64,000 nt of DNA from an uncultured Marmoricola sp. Lineage in GTDB: Bacteria > Actinomycetota > Actinomycetes > Propionibacteriales > Nocardioidaceae. Position 1 is the first letter of the stretch, and every line of letters starts with the position of its first letter. Under the pieces are notes generated by a model. That model was not told the DNA's origin. It did no database searches and worked only from the letters and a program-made list of their open reading frames with translations. Below are positions 16,703 to 23,579 of this stretch, in pieces. The stretch lies in NCBI RefSeq assembly GCF_943913695.1, contig NZ_CALTZE010000002.1:4797-68796 (forward strand). The letters run 5' to 3'. A program made the position numbers and the translations under genes.

Positions 16703-17089
16703 CTAGACCGAGGCCTTGCGCTTGCGGCCGCTGGCGCGGTGCAGGTGCGCGGGGCCGATCTCGCCGCCGCGGAGCAGCTCCAGGCGCTCGGCGAGGATCT
16801 CCTCCAGCTCCTTCTCGGAGCGACGCTCCAGGAGCATGTCCCAGTGGGTGCGGGCGGGCTTCTCGGCCTTGACCTCGGGCTCGATGCCGGAGGTCGCGCG
16901 GGCCTCGGCGCCGCAGCGCGGGCACTCCCACAGCGCGGGGATCTCGGCCTCGACCGACATCGTGATCTCGAACTCGTGACCCCGGGCGCAGGCGTAGCCG
17001 ACCTGCTGACGGGCGGCGAACTCGATGCCGCGCTCGTCCTCGAAGCTCTGGCCGCCGAGTCGCGCTCCTCGCAGCGTGCGCTCTGCCAT
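16703..17089 (-). CDS. rbpA: RNA polymerase-binding protein RbpA
   Basis: A 128-residue actinobacterial transcription factor that binds RNA polymerase and its principal sigma factor and stabilises the open promoter complex. The N-terminal tail (MAERTLRGARLGGQSFEDERG), the zinc-type core with CARGHEFEITM and WECPRCGAEA, the basic linker KPARTHWDMLLERR and the C-terminal sigma-interacting helix ELEEILAERLELLR are all present. AGGAGG stands 4 bases before the ATG at 17089. A match to the SigR/SigH promoter lies 139 bases upstream, as reported for Streptomyces rbpA. The family is essential or near-essential in mycobacteria. Confidence 0.95.
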   Translation of the reverse strand: MAERTLRGARLGGQSFEDERGIEFAARQQVGYACARGHEFEITMSVEAEIPALWECPRCGAEARATSGIEPEVKAEKPARTHWDMLLERRSEKELEEILAERLELLRGGEIGPAHLHRASGRKRKASV

Positions 17090-17227
17090 GGGGTCCTCCT
17101 CCGTGATCTGCACCCGCCGACGGGTTCTGCCCTCGGTGCGTGGTGCGGGGTAGGACGCGGCCCGGCGTCGGTCGGCCAGGTGCGTCACCGGTGATTCGGA
17201 GCACTGACGACTCCGGATGTGTGTTCC

Positions 17228-17254
17228 AACGAGCACACGTCGTCCATGATTCCC
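17228..17254 (-). promoter_or_regulatory. SigR/SigH-type promoter GGGAAT-N18-GTT for rbpA
   Basis: On the minus strand GGGAAT (17254-17249) is followed by 18 bases and GTT (17230-17228), an exact match to the thiol-stress sigma consensus of Streptomyces SigR. Transcription from it would give an rbpA leader of about 130 bases. A second, weaker match GGAAC-N18-GTG overlaps just downstream. Confidence 0.75.
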
Positions 17255-17315
17255 GAATCGCGCCGCAGATACACATCGCGGGTAGACCAGTGGACCCAGC
17301 GGCGTCCGGGTGTGT

Positions 17316-18698
17316 CTAGACGGCGCGGGGGAGCCGGTTGCCGGCGTCGCGGATGCCACGCTCGGCATCGAGGCGCCACAGGAAGAAGGCGCCGAGCACG
17401 AAGAAGACGATGAGCGCGAGGATCGCGGGCCGGTAGGAGCCGGTGACCTGGAAGACCACGCCGAAGAGCAGGGTGCCGAACCACGACGTGCCGCGCTCGG
17501 CGGCGTTGTAGAAGCTGAAGTAGGCGCCCTCGCGCCCGCGCGGGATCAGCAGGCTGTAGAAGGAGCGCGACAGCGCCTGGGTGCCGCCCATCACCACCCC
17601 GATCGCCACCGCGACCAGCAGGAAGAGCACGAGGTTGCCGCGCGGCAGTGCCAGCGCCGCGACGACGATCGCCATCCAGGCGAAGCAGCCCACGAAGATG
17701 CAGCGGTAGGCGCCGTAGGTGGCGGCCAGCCGCCCGAAGAACAGCGCGCCCCCGAAGGCGACGAACTGGATCAGCAGGATCGTGGCGATCAGCACCGAGG
17801 TGTCGAAGCCCAGCTGCTTCTGGCCGTAGGTCGACGCAGCGTAGATGACCGTCTGGATGCCGTCGTTGTAGAAGACGTAGGCCAGCAGGAAGGTCAGGGT
17901 CATCGGGTAGTTGCGCATGTCGCGGAAGGTCTCGACGAGCTGGCCGAAGCTGCGACGTACGACGCCGCCCTCCACCTCGGCCACCGCCACCGGCGCGTGG
18001 TTGCGCAGCCGCACGAACGGGATGATCGTGAAGCCTGCCCACCACACCGCCGCCGAGAGCATCGAGATCCGCACGGCCATCTCGGTGCCGATGCCGAAGA
18101 AGCCCGGCATCAGCACCACCATGAGGTTGATCAGCAGCAGCACGCCGCCGCCGAGGTAGCCAAAGGCCCACCCGCGCGAGGACACGGCGTCGCGCTCGTC
18201 CTCGGTGGAGATGTCGACCAGGATCGCGTAGTAGCTCACCATCGCGCAGCCGGCGAGCACGCTGCTGGCGACCACCGCGACGGCACCGAGCTGCCAGTTG
18301 TCGTCCTTCATGAAGAACAGCAGCGAGGCGAAGCCCGCGCCGGTCCAGGCGAAGGCGGCCATGTGCACCTTCTTGCGCGCGGAGCGGTCGACCCAGGCCC
18401 CGACCAGCGGCAGGATGACCGCGCCGGCGATGGTCGCGAAGCTGGTCAGGTAGCTTGGCAGCGAGCCCGCGGCCAGGTCGAGCCCGAGCAGGCTCACGGT
18501 GCGGCTGCACGCCTCGTCGGCGTCGGGGCACCCGGCGGCGCGGCCGGCCACCGTGATCATGTAGGGCCCGAACAGCACGCTGAGGATGGTCGTGTAGTAG
18601 GCCGAGTTGGCCCAGTCGTACCAGTTCCACGCGCGCTGCTGACCACGCCGCTCCTGCGGCGTCAGGTCACGCGCCTCCACGGGCAGCTCGACGCTCAC
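17316..18698 (-). CDS. MFS transporter, UMF1 (Atg22-like) family
   Basis: A 460-residue transporter of the UMF1/Atg22-related major facilitator group. Seen: AWNWYDWANSAYYTTILSVLFGPY near residue 24, which is the family signature, LPLVGAWVDRSARKKVHMA, the mid-protein loop before RDMRNYPMTLTFLLAYVFYNDGIQTVI, and GGTQALSRSFYSLLIPRGREGAYFSFYN. About twelve membrane segments are present. The GTG at 18698 is preceded by GGAGG at 8 bases and overlaps the stop of the phosphodiesterase gene (GTGA), so the two are translated together. Transported substrate is unknown; the pairing suggests export or uptake of a glycerophosphodiester-derived compound but this is a guess. Confidence 0.9.
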   Translation of the reverse strand: MSVELPVEARDLTPQERRGQQRAWNWYDWANSAYYTTILSVLFGPYMITVAGRAAGCPDADEACSRTVSLLGLDLAAGSLPSYLTSFATIAGAVILPLVGAWVDRSARKKVHMAAFAWTGAGFASLLFFMKDDNWQLGAVAVVASSVLAGCAMVSYYAILVDISTEDERDAVSSRGWAFGYLGGGVLLLINLMVVLMPGFFGIGTEMAVRISMLSAAVWWAGFTIIPFVRLRNHAPVAVAEVEGGVVRRSFGQLVETFRDMRNYPMTLTFLLAYVFYNDGIQTVIYAASTYGQKQLGFDTSVLIATILLIQFVAFGGALFFGRLAATYGAYRCIFVGCFAWMAIVVAALALPRGNLVLFLLVAVAIGVVMGGTQALSRSFYSLLIPRGREGAYFSFYNAAERGTSWFGTLLFGVVFQVTGSYRPAILALIVFFVLGAFFLWRLDAERGIRDAGNRLPRAV

Positions 18699-19549
18699 GG
18701 ATGGGACCTCCACAGTCCTCGGGCGACCAGGACCTCCTTGAGGAGGTCGGTGCGGTCGGTGATCAGGCCGTCGACCCCGAGGTCGAGCAGGTCCACCATC
18801 TCCTGCGGGTCGTCCACCGTCCACACGTGGACCTGGGCGCCCGCGGCGTGGGCGCGGCGTACGAGCTCGGCGGTGACGACGGGGACCGGTCCACGCCGAC
18901 GGGGCACCTGCAGCGCGGCGACGCGGCCCCGGGTGGCCAGGCGTACGGCGCGTCCCGACGGCGAGCCGACGAAGAGGGCGACCTCCACGGGGGAGGCCGA
19001 CGTCGCGACCCGACCCCGGCTGGCGCGGCGGAAGGCGTCGAGGCGGCGCTGGGAGAAGGAGCCGACGCAGATGCGGTCGTGGCTGCCGGTGCGCTCGATC
19101 AGCTCGGCCAGCGGGACGGCGGCGCCCGCGGACTTCAGGTCGACGTTGAAGCGCGCCTCGGGCAGCTCCTCGAGCAGCTCGGCCATCGTCGGGACGGCGT
19201 GCTCGCCGCCGATGCGTACGGCGGCCAGCTCGCGGGCCGTGAGCCGCGAGAGCCGCCCCGCGTGGTCGGTGAGGCGGTCGAGCAGGGCGTCGTGGAAGGC
19301 CACGACGGTGCCGTCGCTGGCCGTGTGGACGTCGGTCTCGAGGTAGCGGTAGCCGAGCGCGACGGCGTGCCGGAAGGCGTGCAGGGTGTTCTCCGCACCC
19401 AGCAGCTCGGGGTGCAGCGCACCTCCGCGGTGGGCCATGGCGAGCACCCCCGGGCGCCCCTGCGCGTGGTGCTCGTGGACGGCATCGAGGTAGGCGAAGC
19501 CGGTGCGCGGCGTCCCGGCGTCCTTCACCTCGGCAGTATCCCCAGCCAT
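18695..19549 (-). CDS. glycerophosphodiester phosphodiesterase
   Basis: A 284-residue GDPD-family enzyme that hydrolyses glycerophosphodiesters to glycerol-3-phosphate and an alcohol. Catalytic signatures are AHRGGALHPELLGAENTLHAF (histidine and glutamate), LETDVHTASDGTVVAFHDALLDR (metal ligands and second histidine) and NVDLKS. The C-terminal VHVWTVDDPQEMVDLLDLGVDGLITDR completes the TIM barrel. There is no signal peptide, so it acts in the cytoplasm. The ATG at 19549 is preceded by CAGGAT with a 6-base spacer, fitting the leaderless pattern. It heads a two-gene operon with the UMF1 transporter. Confidence 0.92.
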   Translation of the reverse strand: MAGDTAEVKDAGTPRTGFAYLDAVHEHHAQGRPGVLAMAHRGGALHPELLGAENTLHAFRHAVALGYRYLETDVHTASDGTVVAFHDALLDRLTDHAGRLSRLTARELAAVRIGGEHAVPTMAELLEELPEARFNVDLKSAGAAVPLAELIERTGSHDRICVGSFSQRRLDAFRRASRGRVATSASPVEVALFVGSPSGRAVRLATRGRVAALQVPRRRGPVPVVTAELVRRAHAAGAQVHVWTVDDPQEMVDLLDLGVDGLITDRTDLLKEVLVARGLWRSHP

Positions 19550-19619
19550 GACCCGATCCTGGCGCGCGAACCGCCGCGAGGCATCCGCGTTGCTACTCAG
19601 CTCGGCCGCTCGCCGGCGG

Positions 19620-19625
19620 TAGCGT
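19620..19625 (+). promoter_or_regulatory. -10 element TAGCGT of the zf-TFIIB gene
   Basis: TAGCGT ends 6 bases before the ATG at 19632; no Shine-Dalgarno sequence is seen. Confidence 0.55.
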
Positions 19626-19631
19626 GCAGGC

Positions 19632-19886
19632 ATGCCCACGCTCACCTGCCCGTCCTGCCAGGGAGAGATGTCCGAGCGCTCGCACGACCGGGTCCGGGTG
19701 CGCCAGTGCGGCAGCTGCCAGGGCATCTTCCTCGAGCGTGCCGACCTCGGGAGCCTGGTCGAGGCGGAGTCCGACTGGCACACCTACCGCTCGACCGACA
19801 CCGCGCAGCTGCCCCGCATCACCGCCGACATGCCGGCGCCCAAGCCGCGTCCCCGCTCCTACGTCGAGTCGCTCTTCGAGGGCTGA
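19632..19886 (+). CDS. zf-TFIIB domain small zinc protein
   Basis: An 84-residue protein with a single TFIIB-type zinc ribbon: CPSCQGEMSER near residue 6 and CGSCQGIFLERADLGSLVE near residue 26, so four cysteines bind the metal. The C-terminal half is polar and ends YVESLFEG. Such proteins occur widely in bacteria but have no firm function; nucleic-acid or protein binding is assumed. The last 28 bases overlap the 3' end of the convergent gene, so both termini share sequence on opposite strands. TAGCGT 6 bases before the ATG supports this start. Confidence 0.85.
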   Translation: MPTLTCPSCQGEMSERSHDRVRVRQCGSCQGIFLERADLGSLVEAESDWHTYRSTDTAQLPRITADMPAPKPRPRSYVESLFEG

Positions 19887-20704
19887 GCGCCCCACGGCCG
19901 GCCGTCGGGAGCCGTGAGGCCCGCCTCCTCGAGCGCGGCGCTTAGACGGGCGAGGGCGACCGGCCCCACGCCGTGCAGGGCGGCCAGCTCCTCCGCCGGG
20001 CGGGTGGCGACGAGCTCGAGGGAGACCAGCCCCTCCGCCCGCAGCGCCCCGGTCGCCGGCGCGCCGATCTCGCGCGGCAGCGGCGTGCCCGCCGGCCGGG
20101 CGGCACGCCTACGACGCCGCCCGCCGGCCGCGTCGACTCGGGCGTCGACGACCGCCTCGCCTCGCGGCGAGAGCCGGTAGCCGATCGCGAGCGACTCGGT
20201 CAGGCCGAGCTCCTTGAGCTTGCGCACGTCGCGCTTGAAGGGCGCGGTCTCGCGGCCGAGCTCGGCGGCGAGCTCGGGGGCCCGTCGCTCAGGATGGGCG
20301 TCGATGATCGCCAGCGTCTCGGACGTCCAGGCACCGTGCGGCGAGGCACGGTCGAGCCGCTCGAGGCGTGCGTGGATCTCGGCCAGCTCCGAGCTGCTCG
20401 GCACCTGCTCGCGCAGCGCGGCGCGGGGGTCGGGGCCGGCGTACCGGAGCCCCACCCGCCAGGCCGGTCGCTCGCCCCGGGCCTCGAGCGCCACACGCAG
20501 CGCCTCGGCCGAGGCTGCCCCTGCACGCCGGGCGTCGTCGTCGGTCAGGGTGCGGGGGTCGACCTCGTCGACCGAGGTCACCTCGACCAGCCCCAACGCG
20601 GTGCGCAGCCGGGTCCCGACCAGCACGCGCGGGCGCTCCCAGCGACGGAAGGCCAGGTCGACCGTGCCCTGCTTGATCGCCGACAGCTCGGCGGGCCGGA
20701 TCAT
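19859..20704 (-). CDS. ASCH/PUA-like and helix-hairpin-helix domain protein
   Basis: A 281-residue protein with no firm function. The N-terminus (IRPAELSAIKQGTVDLAFRR, then VLVGTRLRTALGLVEVTSVDEV) resembles an ASCH/PUA-like RNA-binding fold. The middle is helical and basic (ETAPFKRDVRKLKELGLTESL) and looks like a winged helix. The C-terminus LVATRPAEELAALHGVGPVALARLSAALEEAGL is a helix-hairpin-helix DNA/RNA-binding motif. This combination suggests nucleic-acid binding. ATG at 20704 is preferred over the adjoining GTG. The gene ends inside the zf-TFIIB coding region on the other strand. Confidence 0.7.
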   Translation of the reverse strand: MIRPAELSAIKQGTVDLAFRRWERPRVLVGTRLRTALGLVEVTSVDEVDPRTLTDDDARRAGAASAEALRVALEARGERPAWRVGLRYAGPDPRAALREQVPSSSELAEIHARLERLDRASPHGAWTSETLAIIDAHPERRAPELAAELGRETAPFKRDVRKLKELGLTESLAIGYRLSPRGEAVVDARVDAAGGRRRRRAARPAGTPLPREIGAPATGALRAEGLVSLELVATRPAEELAALHGVGPVALARLSAALEEAGLTAPDGRPWGAQPSKSDST

Positions 20705-20750
20705 CACAGGCCCACCCCACCACGCGCGGGCGCCGTGCGCCCAGGGCCGC

Positions 20751-22277
20751 TCAGAAGTCGGAGAACGACTCGATCTGGGCGCCGAGCAGGTTGAGCCGCT
20801 CGGCGAGGTCCTCGTAGCCGCGGTGGATGACGTAGGTCGAGCGCAGCACCGAGGTGCCCTTGGAGGCGAGCATCGCCAGCAGGATCACGACCGCGGGGCG
20901 CAGGGCCGGAGGGCAGACCACCTCGGTGCCCGACCAGCGGGTGGGGCCCTCGATCATCACGCGGTGCGGGTCCATCAGCGTGACCTTGCCGCCGAGCTTG
21001 TTGAGCTCGGTGAGGTAGATCGCGCGGTTCTCATAGACCCAGTCGTGCAGCATCGTCTGGCCGTTGGCGACCGCCGCGATCACGGCGAAGAACGGCAGGT
21101 TGTCGATGTTGAGCCCTGGGAAGGGCATCGGGTGGATCTTGTCGAGCGGCGCGTGGAGCACGGAGTGGTGGGTGGTGAGGTCGGCGAGCCGGGTGCGGCC
21201 GTTGGCGGCGACGTACTCCTCGGACAGGGAGTAGCGCAGGCCCATCTCCTCGAGCACGGCGAGCTCGATCTCGAGGAACTCGATCGGCACCCGTCGCACG
21301 GTGATCTCGGAGTCGGTGACGATCGCGGCGGCGAGCAGCGACATCGCCTCGATGGGGTCCTCGCTGGGGGCGTAGTCGACCTCGACGTCGATCTCGGTGC
21401 GTCCGGTCACGGTGAGCGTGGTGGTGCCGATGCCCTCGATCTGCACGCCGAGCTTCTGCAGGTAGAAGCAGAGGTCCTGGACCATGTAGTTGGAGCTGGC
21501 GTTGCGGATCACCGTGGTGGAGTCGCACAGGGCGGCGGCCATCAGGGCGTTCTCCGTGACGGTGTCGCCGCGCTCGGTGAGCACGATGGGGCGCCGCGGC
21601 ACCATGCCGCTGGAGACGTTGGCGTGGTAGCTGCCCTCGGTCGCCTTGACCTCCAGCCCGAAGGGGCGCAGGGCCGTCATGTGGGGCTCGACGGTGCGGG
21701 TGCCGAGCGAGCAGCCGCCGGCGTAGGGCAGCTCGAAGTCGCTGTGACGGTGCATCAGCGGGCCGAGGAACATGATGATCGAACGGGTACGACGCGCCGC
21801 GTCCTGGTCGATCGCCGCGAGGTCGAGGGTGGCGGGGGGCACGATCTCCAGGTCGTTGTCGGCGTTGAGCCAGCGGGTGCGGACCCCGAGGGAGTCGAGC
21901 ACCTCCAGCAGCCGGTTGACCTCCTCGATGCGCGCCACGCGTCGCAGCACGGTGCGGCCGCGGTTGAGCAGCGAGGCGCACAGCAGCGCGACGCCGGCGT
22001 TCTTGGAGGTCTTGACGTCGATGGCGCCCGTCAGGGTGGTGGGCCCGGTGACCCGCAGGTGGAGCGGGCCCTGCCCGAGGTTCATCAGCGGGGAGTCGAG
22101 GGCCGCGCCGATGCGGGCGAGCATGTCGAGGGAGAGGTTCTGGTGGCCGCGCTCGATGCGGTTGACCGCGCTCTGGCTGGTGCCGAGCTCGGAGGCGAGC
22201 TGCGTCTGCGTCCAGCCGCGGTGCTTGCGGGCGTCGCGGATCAGGGTGCCGATGCGGGCAAGGTAGTCCTCAGTCAC
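20751..22277 (-). CDS. helix-turn-helix / MurA (UDP-GlcNAc enolpyruvyl transferase) fusion protein
   Basis: A 508-residue protein with an XRE-type helix-turn-helix at residues 8-60 (LIRDARKHRGWTQTQLASEL, TSQSAVNRIERG) joined to a full EPSP-synthase/MurA fold from about residue 70. By alignment from memory the MurA active-site residues are kept: Lys92-Asn93 (TSKNAG), catalytic Cys189 in GGCSLGTR, Arg194, Asp392 in FPGLNIDNLPF and Arg460 in PALRPAVV. So it could bind UDP-GlcNAc and phosphoenolpyruvate, or even act on them, while binding DNA. The GTG follows TAACGT by 7 bases, and an AT-rich 18-base inverted repeat overlaps that hexamer. It may be a sugar-nucleotide-sensing repressor or a second MurA. 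Confidence 0.88.
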   Translation of the reverse strand: MTEDYLARIGTLIRDARKHRGWTQTQLASELGTSQSAVNRIERGHQNLSLDMLARIGAALDSPLMNLGQGPLHLRVTGPTTLTGAIDVKTSKNAGVALLCASLLNRGRTVLRRVARIEEVNRLLEVLDSLGVRTRWLNADNDLEIVPPATLDLAAIDQDAARRTRSIIMFLGPLMHRHSDFELPYAGGCSLGTRTVEPHMTALRPFGLEVKATEGSYHANVSSGMVPRRPIVLTERGDTVTENALMAAALCDSTTVIRNASSNYMVQDLCFYLQKLGVQIEGIGTTTLTVTGRTEIDVEVDYAPSEDPIEAMSLLAAAIVTDSEITVRRVPIEFLEIELAVLEEMGLRYSLSEEYVAANGRTRLADLTTHHSVLHAPLDKIHPMPFPGLNIDNLPFFAVIAAVANGQTMLHDWVYENRAIYLTELNKLGGKVTLMDPHRVMIEGPTRWSGTEVVCPPALRPAVVILLAMLASKGTSVLRSTYVIHRGYEDLAERLNLLGAQIESFSDF

Positions 22278-22284
22278 GGCGGCG

Positions 22285-22306
22285 ACGTTATCTCAGATAT
22301 GAGATA
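22285..22306 (-). promoter_or_regulatory. -10 element and overlapping inverted-repeat operator of the HTH-MurA gene
   Basis: TATCTCA-GATA-TGAGATA at 22289-22306 has perfect 7-base arms and is strikingly AT-rich for this genome. On the minus strand the -10 hexamer TAACGT (22290-22285) ends 7 bases before the GTG and shares two bases with the operator. The fused HTH domain is the natural candidate to bind it, giving autorepression. Confidence 0.65.
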
Positions 22307-22366
22307 GGACCACATCCACGCGGGCGCGTGTCGCGAAGGTCACCACGCCCCGGTGTCTCATCGCGA

Positions 22367-22396
22367 TTTCAACCATTCGCCCGGTTCCGCTAGCCT
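22367..22396 (+). promoter_or_regulatory. candidate promoter upstream of the terC riboswitch
   Basis: TTTCAA at 22367-22372 and TAGCCT at 22391-22396 are 18 bases apart. Start of transcription near 22403 would place the first base at the beginning of the aptamer. Confidence 0.45.
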
Positions 22397-22401
22397 TCTC
22401 C

Positions 22402-22510
22402 CAGGGGAGTACCTCGTCGAGCGACGTCCGGTCAGTTCGGAGCCACCTGGCTCCTCGGTCGTCCGCCCGGGACGCCGCGCAGGTGCGGCGGGTCGGGTGA
22501 GGGAGACCTG
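22402..22510 (+). ncRNA. yybP-ykoY (Mn2+-sensing) riboswitch in the terC leader
   Basis: The element opens CAGGGGAGTACC and closes GAGGGAGACCTG. These are the conserved 5' GGGGAGUA and 3' AGACC boxes of the yybP-ykoY family, with AGG pairing to CCU to close the aptamer. Several helices lie between, including the arms around 22441-22468. A hairpin GACCAT-GAGC-ATGGTC (22515-22530) and AGGAGG (22537-22542) follow as a plausible expression platform. The family senses Mn2+ and is often found before TerC/Alx-type transporters, as here. Confidence 0.82.
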
Positions 22511-22552
22511 ATCCGACCATGAGCATGGTCCCGACCAGGAGGTTCCCACTCC

Positions 22553-23572
22553 GTGCACCTGCCCCTCGCCGCTGGCGCTCCCGCCGACCCCGGCCCGTCC
22601 ATCGCCACGCCCCTGCTGTGGGGCCTGACCATCGGCGCCGTCGTGCTGCTGCTGGCCGTCGACTTCGCACTGACCCGGCGCCCGCACGCGGTCAAGATGA
22701 AGGAGGCCGTCGGCTGGTCGGTCTTCTACGTCGCCCTGCCGCTGGCCTTCGGCGCCTGGCTCTGGCAGCACTTCGGCTCCTCGACCGGCGTCGACTACCT
22801 CACCGGCTACCTGGTGGAGAAGTCGCTCTCGGTCGACAACCTGTTCGTCTTCATGCTCCTCCTCACGGCGTTCGCCGTCCCCGAGGAGCTGCGCCAGCGG
22901 GTGCTGCTCTACGGCATCATCGGCGCGCTGGTGATGCGCGCGATCTTCATCGCGCTCGGCGCCGCGGCGCTGAGCTACTTCGACGCCGCCTTCCTCGTCT
23001 TCGGTCTGATCCTGCTGCTCACCGGCCTGAAGCTGCTGCGCGACGAGCTCAAGGACGAGGAGAAGGAGATCGACGTCGACCAGATCAAGAGCGTGCGCTT
23101 CGTGCGTCGCTTCATGCCGGTCACCGAGGACTACGAGGGCCCGCGGATGACGGTGATGCAGGGCGGCACGCGCGCCCTGACGCCCTTCGCGCTCGTGGTG
23201 GTGGCCGTGCTCGGCGCCGACCTGGTCTTCGCCGTCGACTCGGTCCCGGCCGTCTACGGCATCACCGCCGACCCCTACCTGGTCTTCGCCACCAACGCCT
23301 TCGCGCTGCTCGGGCTGCGCGCGCTCTACTTCGTGCTGGAGGGTCTGCTGAGCAAGCTGACCCACCTCGGCTTCGGGCTCTCGCTGATCCTGTTCTTCAT
23401 CGGCACCAAGCTTGTCATCCACTGGGGCCACCTGGCCTGGGGCGACGCGTTCCCGCTGCCGGAGATCGGCAACGTCACCTCGCTGCTGGTGATCATCGGC
23501 ATCCTCACCGTGGTCACCACCACGAGCCTGCTCGCCTCGCGCAAGCGTGACCGTGAGGAGCAGCGGGTATAG
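22553..23572 (+). CDS. TerC family integral membrane protein (probable Mn2+ exporter)
   Basis: A 339-residue membrane protein of the TerC/Alx family. Seen: conserved EKSLSVDNLFVFMLLL near residue 88, GALVMRAIFIALGAA, and GADLVFAVDSVPAVYGIT near residue 220, with the acidic residues in membrane helices thought to carry metal ions, plus about nine hydrophobic segments. E. coli Alx and Bacillus relatives are linked to manganese efflux or metalation of exported enzymes. AGGAGG precedes the GTG by 10 bases. The yybP-ykoY riboswitch in the leader strongly supports a manganese role. Confidence 0.92.
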   Translation: MHLPLAAGAPADPGPSIATPLLWGLTIGAVVLLLAVDFALTRRPHAVKMKEAVGWSVFYVALPLAFGAWLWQHFGSSTGVDYLTGYLVEKSLSVDNLFVFMLLLTAFAVPEELRQRVLLYGIIGALVMRAIFIALGAAALSYFDAAFLVFGLILLLTGLKLLRDELKDEEKEIDVDQIKSVRFVRRFMPVTEDYEGPRMTVMQGGTRALTPFALVVVAVLGADLVFAVDSVPAVYGITADPYLVFATNAFALLGLRALYFVLEGLLSKLTHLGFGLSLILFFIGTKLVIHWGHLAWGDAFPLPEIGNVTSLLVIIGILTVVTTTSLLASRKRDREEQRV

Positions 23573-23579
23573 GTGGAGG

